From Diploptera punctata (lineage: Eukaryota > Arthropoda > Insecta > Blattodea > Blaberidae): 64,000 bases of DNA. The stretch spans positions 51,001 through 115,000 of the forward strand of contig JASPKZ010004203.1 in assembly GCA_030220185.1 (NCBI GenBank), read 5' to 3'. The translations under genes were made by a program, and so were the position numbers. The notes beneath the pieces were generated by a model, which saw only the letters and a program-made list of their open reading frames with translations, was not told where the DNA came from and did not search any database. This document shows positions 62,979 through 64,000 of the stretch, piece after piece (positions within the stretch are counted from its first letter, which is position 1; the number at the start of each line of letters is the position of its first letter).

Positions 62979-63617
62979 TCACTTTTTTGGTATGGTTCCA
63001 GGTAGGTACCCATTTTCTGATGTTTCTTGTTTCGTGACAAATACATGAATATTTTTCAAGTCCCTTTCTTTAACTCCAAGTTCTCTCTCTACTATGTTAA
63101 CATTAGAACATATATTTTCTAATTTATTTTCATTTTGCCCGATACTAGCTGCTGTGGAGTTAGCTACGATTTCTATCTTCTCGCGTATCTTACTACAATT
63201 TTCATTAGTTTGACCAGTTTCTAGAAGCTGGCCTCCATTTATTCTCTCACTTGCTTCAGAGATTTCAATACAATTTTCTATATTGCGTAATTCTTTAGTT
63301 TCGTGCTTTTCACTTCCTAACCCTATTTCATTTGCTGAATTTATTTCCACAATAGAAATATCTTGTAGGGCCCTAGTATTTTCTTTGTTTTCTGCTCCTA
63401 TATTGATTAACTCCCTATCTGCTGTGTCTAATATATTGATAGTGGTTTGCATGTTTGAGTTTAACGACTTTATATCTGTCGTTATGTCTTTTATCAACTG
63501 ATATAGATCGAATAAGGAAATTTTTGGCTCCTGATTCCCCAATGCTATATCAACATGTGTACTTTCTGCCAAGGCTAATGGATCCTGACCACGTGCTCCT
63601 AAGTCTACAGCAGCCAT
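62979..63617 (-). CDS. Gag-like open frame of the LTR element
   Basis: 213 codons from the ATG at 63617 (MAAVDLGARGQD). An upstream ATG at 63665 would add 16 hydrophobic residues; I prefer 63617, since the shorter start is acidic-neutral and leader-free. The protein is rich in E, N, I and K and predicted helical (IKDITTDIKSLNSNMQTTIN, LENICSNVNIVERELG), consistent with a coiled-coil gag N-terminus. No zinc knuckle is seen. Position just after the primer binding site supports gag; identity is inferred from position only. Confidence 0.5.
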   Translation of the reverse strand: MAAVDLGARGQDPLALAESTHVDIALGNQEPKISLFDLYQLIKDITTDIKSLNSNMQTTINILDTADRELINIGAENKENTRALQDISIVEINSANEIGLGSEKHETKELRNIENCIEISEASERINGGQLLETGQTNENCSKIREKIEIVANSTAASIGQNENKLENICSNVNIVERELGVKERDLKNIHVFVTKQETSENGYLPGTIPKK

Positions 63618-63955
63618 TTTAATTTGTTTTCCACACAGTAATAAAATCAAAGACACAAAGAACAATTTTTTTTTAGCACTTCAAGAATTTAGTTTACTTA
63701 TTTACTCACTGTTTTTTTTTCTGTAACTGGTAAGTAGTGTTGATTTACTGCTGTCTTGCGAGCTCCAATCGTTGTTTCTGCAATCCCTTGCTCACCATTC
63801 ATCGGCCGTAGTAAGATGATTCATCACTGTAGTTGCCATGTGCTACTCACTCGGTTTATGTTTTCACACTAATTCACTCGGTAGGGAACATAGGTCTAAA
63901 CCGCGTTGGTTCCATGTGACCGATACGAGTCCACACTTAGATTAATTTGAACCTA

Positions 63956-63969
63956 CCACGTGGGCGCCA
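63956..63969 (-). promoter_or_regulatory. Primer binding site of the LTR element
   Basis: Minus strand TGGCGCCCACGTGG follows the LTR end (CCGGCACA) after two bases. TGGCGCCC is a usual start for tRNA-complementary sites in insect LTR retrotransposons. The priming tRNA was not determined. Confidence 0.6.
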
Positions 63970-63971
63970 TG

Positions 63972-64000
63972 TGTGCCGGTTCGCTCATAGTAGAATATGA
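63972..64000 (-). repeat. 5' LTR, last 29 bp in the window
   Basis: TGTGCCGGTTCGCTCATAGT and AGAATATGA match 59615-59643 with two differences. The rest of this LTR lies beyond the window. Confidence 0.8.

Larger units (their letters stand above)
59615..64000 (-). mobile_element. LTR retrotransposon without recognisable pol, runs off the window
   Basis: TGTGCCGGTTCGCTCA then G/TAGTAGAATATGA-type sequence begins both 59615 and 63972, placing two LTR starts 4,357 bp apart. On the minus strand the right LTR ends in CCGGCACA, followed by a primer binding site and a gag-like frame, so the element points left and 59615 is its 3' LTR end. From about 60,220 to 62,500 no reverse transcriptase, integrase or protease motif is seen. 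It is therefore a degraded or non-autonomous element. Confidence 0.75.

Overview
This is a non-coding, repeat-saturated window of an AT-rich animal genome, most probably an insect. Repeat families resembling those I know from cockroach (Periplaneta-type) assemblies point to Blattodea, but that species guess is inference. No host protein gene can be supported. Nearly every long open frame is either a decayed transposon protein or a shadow of a repeat. Bacterial-style features (operons, ribosome binding sites, CRISPR) do not apply.

Layout. 1-13 kb: decayed LINE endonuclease, palindromic elements, several tRNA-derived SINE families, a Penelope-like element (4877-5823) with a hammerhead-ribozyme-like core, and the first copy of a composite repeat joining a tRNA-Tyr-like block to a long palindrome (6735-7660). 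13-31 kb: the second composite copy (14043-14985), a hAT-type element with an 8-bp target duplication (17232-18107), many 3' tails of one abundant LINE family (here LINE-T), an internally deleted LINE-T with both ends and a 15-bp target duplication (23321-23660), a degenerate 31-bp minisatellite (26913-27752) and two further LINE fragments. 31.2-38.1 kb: a 6.9-kb satellite array of 64-bp and 82-bp monomers, the second part organised in a 1,460-bp higher-order repeat of 20 monomers. 38-48 kb: a LINE tail, a GC-rich single-copy stretch, a TA-flanked MITE inside a SINE, and a pogo/Tigger-like element (42160-47488) carrying a nearly full-length LINE-T (42278-45533) and a young LINE-R with a 304-codon open reverse transcriptase frame (45609-46769). 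48-59.6 kb: more SINEs and LINEs nested in one another, a 1.34-kb inverted repeat (53586-54922) and an 8 x 37-bp tandem array (56293-56588). 59.6-64 kb: a minus-strand LTR retrotransposon with a gag-like frame and no recognisable pol, running off the right edge.

Family names used here (SINE-A to SINE-E, LINE-T, LINE-R, repeats F and G) are local labels made by comparing copies within the window. Target-site duplications read directly from the sequence give relative ages for many insertions. The most unusual items are the tRNA-Tyr/palindrome composite with matched 71/72-nt differences in both arms, the Penelope-like element whose inverted end starts at its ribozyme boundary, the satellite higher-order structure, and the end-to-end deleted LINE-T.
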